Origin: Musa acuminata AAA Group
Taxonomy: Eukaryota; Streptophyta; Magnoliopsida; Zingiberales; Musaceae
Assembly (NCBI RefSeq): GCF_036884655.1
Contig: NC_088338.1
Coordinates: 4,969,501-5,033,500, forward strand
Length of the DNA stretch: 64,000 nucleotides
Reading direction: 5' to 3'
The notes beneath the pieces were generated by a model. The model was not told the origin of the DNA and did no database searches. It worked only from the letters and a program-made list of their open reading frames with translations. Each line of letters opens with the position of its first letter. Position 1 is the stretch's first letter. Shown here piece after piece: positions 59,353 to 64,000 of this stretch. The position numbers and the translations under genes are program-made.

Positions 59353-60550
59353 CTAAAATCGAACCCAACATCTAGTGCACTGAGCCATGCAGTCTCCCTT
59401 ACAATCCACATTGTAGCCCAAAACTTTAGGATTCCTAATAAGAAGATTACGAAGAGCTTGCCCTTTGATTCCCCAATCCTTCTCCAGCATGTCAATGTTA
59501 GTCTGCACTTCATCAACTAGACTGCATCCAAGCACCTCAGGAAACTTCTTCAGTATTTTGTATAGGTCCTCATCATTAAGGCCCAAACCTTTGATGTAAT
59601 CCAACATCTCATTTACCTTTTGTACCTTTGGAACTTCCTTGCTTCTTTCTTCCCCCCAATAGGGTGAATGAACCCAGCCAAATGCCTTTTTGAGAATGGA
59701 GTCTGCTTCCTCAATCGAAAATTTTAATGTGGAGAGTATTTCTGTGCACGTCTCCCATGTTTTCTTCTGTTCGTCTTCTAATAGAACTGCTTGTACCTGT
59801 TCAACTGAGTGTATCCTCCACTTTTTCGAAGTGCAACTTAAATTACAACTGTTGTTTCGGCTTGCACTCATTCGAACAATGGGCCTGAATCCACATGATG
59901 ATTTACATATAGGCAGCACCAAATTTGGTATTGGAATTGAAGTATCCAACTGGAAAAAAGCAAATTTATGACAGTCAAAATATCATATATGTAACAGATT
60001 TGATTAAACACTAGTAATATGATAAGTGGTACAATTGGTACACAGATAAATTAATATATCAGACACTTTGTTTTGAGTCTTTTGACTGCCATGCATGTCT
60101 CAAACAAATGCCCAAAGTTAATCTTCTAGATAGCAGGACTCAGATGAGGGAGGAAAATAGATCTTATACAACGATGCAAACTCATTTTAGTTTAATTAAT
60201 TTATAGCATAAACTGTCATAAGTGATTTTCTACTTGTTGTTATGGTTTAAATCACAGAAATATCGTTTCTACTTGTAAGGAAGGTTGAGTATGTTGATCC
60301 TCCCTAGGTGTAATATCGGTAGAGATGATGCATATACATTAACTCTCCTCAGATGCATATTGGCAGAAAACTCATTCACTAGGTTTGTCCTATTTAATTA
60401 TTGATAAATTTCTCTCTCTACGATATGCAACAACGAGGCAAAAGTTAATATCAAATGAGAAGGAAGTCGTAAAAAAGGATGTACCAAGAGAGAGCAGGAT
60501 GCTGAGTATTCATGGGTCGGTAAAGTCACTGCTGATGATCGCCCCAACAT
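59353..60550 (-). CDS. mTERF-family protein, short, two coding exons, about 220 aa
   Basis: The main exon (59949-59353) begins right after a good acceptor (TTTTTTCCAG), so an upstream exon is required. The best fit is 60550-60485 (MLGRSSAVTLPTHEYSASC...), which opens two bases inside an exon after a TTTGTTTAG acceptor. It ends at a weak GTACAT donor and keeps the frame. The protein resembles plant mTERF proteins that act on nucleic acids in plastids or mitochondria. Visible: VHSPYWGEERSKEVPKVQKV, mTERF-type repeats (LGLNDEDLYKILKKFPEVLG; WGIKGQALRNLLIRNPKVLG), and a Cys-rich end CKGDCMAQCTRCWVRF. It is much shorter than typical mTERFs, which carry more repeats; close relatives I recall share this compact form and tail. 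The N-terminus is presumed to be a transit peptide. The first exon is tentative. Confidence 0.75.
60263..60380 (+). mobile_element. Degenerate Au-type SINE fragment in mTERF intron
   Basis: TTGTAAGGAAGGTTGAGTAT, GTTGATCCTCCCTAGGTGTAA and ACTCATTCACTAGGTTTGTC follow the Au SINE order but are strongly diverged. Confidence 0.45.
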
Positions 60551-62418
60551 TCCTAAACAAACAGACAAGTGAACGTTGAGAAAAATGATAAAGAAAGCAA
60601 TAACAAGGAAAAATATATAGGTTTCGTTGGAAAATAACTACAAGGGAAGAGCTAAAAGACCTGCACTCCAACAACAATTGACTGTCCAGAAATTAAATTT
60701 TTAATCTTAATCAAAACCCAGAAAAGCACAATACAAGGGGTTAAAGACAATCTCCTAATTTGTTAGCAGTCATAGCTTTTAACATATAATAACCAAATTA
60801 GAAAAACCAGATATTTCAGTAACTCTATCACGAGCTGCATTTCACTGTATGCCGTAAATATACATATATGCCTGAGATCCTAGGAAAACACACAACAAGA
60901 GTTAAACTCAATCGCCTATTTCCTTGCAGAGTTGTAGTTTCTATCATAACCAAATTGCAAAAAGCAGATATTCCAATAACTCTATCACAAGCGCCATCTC
61001 ACAGTGCACAAACACACATATACACATCAGATTGTATGCATGTATAATTGGTTATCTACATTTATAAAAGTAGCTTCCTATTAGGTTTGTTTCTTCAACT
61101 CTCAGGTCATAAAGCTTTTGTCTCCTTTTAATCTGGTTGAGTTTTCTACAGCAAAGCAAACATTGTCCAAAAGAAAAGAAGATAAAATGACTTCCATGAA
61201 TGGTGATGGATGCATCACCTACGGCTACAAATCAATCCACAAGAAGGTAAAAAAGACTTCAAGGGAAATTAATGTTTTCATTATGAGTTTCATTTCTCCA
61301 AATTTGTGTATCCTCAGTTGTGTCTTGCTTCAGTCTTTTCCACCATGTGACGTCCTACTAGTCACTTATGGAGTTTGACAAGAATAAATGCTTCGAAACT
61401 CCTACGGAATTACTTTAGAAGAAACCAAATGTCGTTAAACTAAATAATGGGAACTTTTTAATCTTTATTGCCTTCAGACACATTTTTCCTATGTACATAT
61501 TATTTGTATTGCAGAAAAATATAATCCATGGTTAACCCCTCTAATTGTCTCCTTCTGCACAGCCCTTTTGTATCTTGTTTTTATCATTCTAATTTGTGCT
61601 TGAATAACTAAAGAAATAACTCATACCATTCACCAACGGCAACACTCCTAAATGTATCTGCCCTTGGTTTAGACACAATATCAAATGGCATCTTCAAGGT
61701 TGATGGTTAATCAACCTGTATTGACAAATTTCAAACAGAATATCATCTTTATAATTCTTTGAAGGACACAATAAGCATTTCTGCGGAAATAGCAAGTCAG
61801 TGTACAATAAACATTCTCAGTTAACCCTAGAATGCTATTTGGTGCGTCCGACACAGCTTTATATATCTAAAAACTGTGGGTAAAGTAAACTGTACAATTA
61901 GCTTCTTACAATGAAATGATGAAAAAGCTATTTCACATTGTTAAAAAAAAAATGGAAGAATGTTCCATTACATCAAATGGCGTATATGACGCTCACATGT
62001 GGATTCAAACCTGAGACCTATCACTTGTGTAACAATGCACTAACCAACCCAGATGTATGAATAGAGGCACTCTCAGATAGTTTAAATCACCCCTCCTAAA
62101 TATCATAACTCTATTAATAAAGTTAGAAGTAAGAATGTGTGGAAAAACAAAGCATGTTTGTAAGAAGATAGACCAAGGAAAGAAAGAATGTCAAGTGTAA
62201 CGGAAAGAGGATTCTCCAACAATATTCAAATTTTTATTTGTATTATAATTCTGCACAAGGTACTTGGCAAATGACATCGCTGCATGGAAATAGAAATGTT
62301 TAAATGGAATTTACATCCAACAAAGAACTTGAAACAAAAATAAATGCTTATCTTACTCCTGTATTCCCTAAATGAACCTTGAATAAATGATCTATGGAGC
62401 TTTACTTCTTGATCAAAA
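60551..62418. other. Upstream region of the mTERF gene
   Basis: AT-rich, with no conserved coding frame. It may contain non-coding 5' exon(s) of the mTERF gene, since an acceptor precedes its first coding exon. Confidence 0.35.
61985..62056 (-). mobile_element. tRNA-like SINE head or tRNA-derived remnant
   Basis: The minus strand reads GGTTGGTTAGTGCATTGTTA (A-box-like) and, 20-odd bases on, GGTTTGAATCC (B-box-like). It does not fold into a complete cloverleaf by eye, so a tRNA-derived SINE is more likely than a functional tRNA gene. Confidence 0.4.
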
Positions 62419-63776
62419 TTCTAAGGGTGAATTTTAACTTCATGATAGAATTGTTGTTTCTCGACCTATGTAACCAAGATTCGAGACATTGAAAGTTGAA
62501 ACCTCCTTGCTTGCAGGGTAAGGCTGGTTACATTAACCCTCACCAAGCCCTACATTGTTGAAAGACTCATGCATTGGGTGTCACTCCTTAGTCAAATATG
62601 GCTTTTCCCAACTTCCCTGTAGCAACCATCATTCCTAGATCGAAGAGTTGATAAGTATTGAAAGATCATAATTAATTAGTTTAATACATAATGGAGTCTT
62701 ATAGAAGTCAAGCAAGCGCTAATCCAATTTTTATTTCAAAAAAAGGTCACTATAATGTGAATAGAAAGATTACAATGGTTTCATATGCATGAAAAGGCTG
62801 CTTTAAGTGGCTTGGCACTTATTATCTTATAGCTTTACTTTTTTTAGCACTTTTCATTTCTAAATGCCTTTTTTTTTCTTTTTTTAACCTTTCATTCATA
62901 ACCCCAAACTTTTCTATTTGTGCTCATCCATTGCATAAAGTTATTTTCTACTTCATAACATTTTTTGTGACTGTATTAAAAAATAAATTAGAATAAGGAA
63001 ACTTAATTGAGCCACTACAACGTCCGACATGGTGTCAGGCAATAGGTAATGCATATGAACTTATTTTTCTTATTGTTATTGCTAATTTTCCCCACATCTC
63101 AACTCATAGTGGTTTTACTTATTTCAATTTCATAATAGAGCATCCCCTTCAAAGTCTACTAAAAATTTTTTTTCCTGAAATATAAATAAAATAAGAGAAT
63201 ACCATCGTGTATCCAAGACAATCATTTCCCTCCTATTATATAATTAATCCCACATGTTGTACAAGAACAATACAACAACAATAATAACAAAATCGTAAGT
63301 CTTAACTATTTGGGATCAACTATATGGATCTTTTGTCTTCATTGAGATTTGTAAAAAATCATATGTTTAGTTAAGTTCAAAATACTTAAATATTTATTTA
63401 TAGTTTCTATTAAAGTATTTTTAGATCTTTCTCTACCTCTTCTCGTACCACTAACATTAATCATTTCACTACTTCTAACTACTGCATCTGAATATCTATT
63501 AAGCACATGCTCATATCATCTTAATCGATATTCTCTCATCTTATCCTTTATCGAAGCAATAACTAGTTGTTCTCAAATAAAAGTATTTCTTTTCCTATAT
63601 TTCTTAGTAGTTTCGCACATTTATCTCAACATTCTCAACTCATAAATATAATTTTTTTGTATATGTTCTTTCTTAATTGTCCAACACTCAAATCCATAAA
63701 GCATTATTGGTCTCACAATTGTCTTATAATTTTTTTTTATCTCAAAAGTCTTTGATGATTATACAAGACTCCTGAA
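62419..63776. repeat. Large direct duplication, copy 2 (1.36 kb)
   Basis: Second member of the pair with 55588-56937, same orientation, 6.8 kb apart. It carries the same Au SINE piece (about 62430-62590), the same middle and the same LINE 3' end. Confidence 0.85.
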
Positions 63777-64000
63777 GCCCCTCGTTAGTTTAATCATTTT
63801 ATTTTTACTCTATGAATAATATCTTAATCGAGCTCTCTAACTTGTTGAATAATTGATCCAAGATACCTCAAGCTTTTACTTAAAAAAATTCTTGTTTATT
63901 TAACTCAACTATATTCTCCTGCCTATTTTTCGATTTACTAAAATTGCATACATGTTTCACAGGAATAATAAATAAATAAATTTTCAATGATGTGTAAATC
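63265..64000 (-). mobile_element. RTE-type LINE, 3' part, runs off the window
   Basis: The minus strand contains a degraded reading of the RTE LINE reverse-transcriptase C-terminal region (motifs like YLGSIIQQ and ENIVELN around 63830-63930). It is followed by the conserved GGATC/AACTATTTGGGATC 3' end and a TTGTTATTATTGTTG tail near 63270. It is longer on the 5' side than copy 1 and continues beyond the right edge. Stops and shifts mark it as inactive. Confidence 0.7.

Noticed and set aside
61985..62056. Functional tRNA gene
   Set aside because: A- and B-box-like words are present, but paired acceptor and anticodon stems are not evident; a SINE head is more likely.

Overview
This is a 64-kb stretch of a plant nuclear genome. 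It holds spliced GT-AG genes with plant-specific families (an IRE-type AGC kinase, a plant UNC-13/DUF810 protein, a plant mTERF protein), long AT-rich introns, Ty1-copia and RTE-LINE remnants, Au-type SINEs and MITEs. One gene starts with a very GC-rich first exon that fades downstream, which is a monocot habit. A banana-family (Musaceae-like) monocot is my best guess, from general familiarity with the repeats rather than from proof.

Layout. (1) 1-8.6 kb: gene for the histone chaperone FACT subunit SPT16 on the minus strand, with one coding exon and a 3.2-kb intron in its 5' UTR. (2) 8.6-15.3 kb: gene-free island of about 1.6-kb LTR-like sequences in both orientations, followed by a 78-bp tandem repeat that stays almost open in one frame. 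(3) 15.4-18.8 kb: complete five-exon UNC-13-like gene (1001 aa) on the minus strand. (4) 20.3-41.4 kb: a 17-exon AGC-family kinase gene (IRE4-like) on the plus strand. Its introns carry most of the mobile elements, including a degraded copia element with three nested copies of one hAT-like family, each with a perfect 8-bp target duplication. (5) 42.6-43.9 kb: a non-autonomous element with long terminal inverted repeats. (6) 44.7-50.5 kb: SPF30-like Tudor splicing factor on the minus strand. (7) 52.5-58.5 kb: a small unknown membrane protein on the minus strand, apparently with a 5.4-kb 5' UTR intron. (8) 59.3-60.6 kb: short mTERF-family gene on the minus strand. (9) 55.6-56.9 and 62.4-63.8 kb: a 1.36-kb direct duplication carrying a SINE and the 3' end of an RTE LINE; the right-hand LINE runs off the window.

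The genes do not form a pathway. SPT16 (chromatin), SPF30 (splicing), the kinase (signalling), the UNC-13-like protein (membrane traffic) and mTERF (organelle RNA/DNA) are ordinary neighbours in a plant chromosome. I saw no dedicated novel multi-gene system. The most interesting points are an exitron-like 93-nt segment with an in-frame stop in the kinase gene, the hAT-like trio with exact target duplications, a duplicated splice acceptor in the kinase domain, and the 78-bp (26-codon) repeat. Exon borders were derived by hand from splice consensus, reading-frame continuity and recalled family similarity; no transcript data or database search was available.
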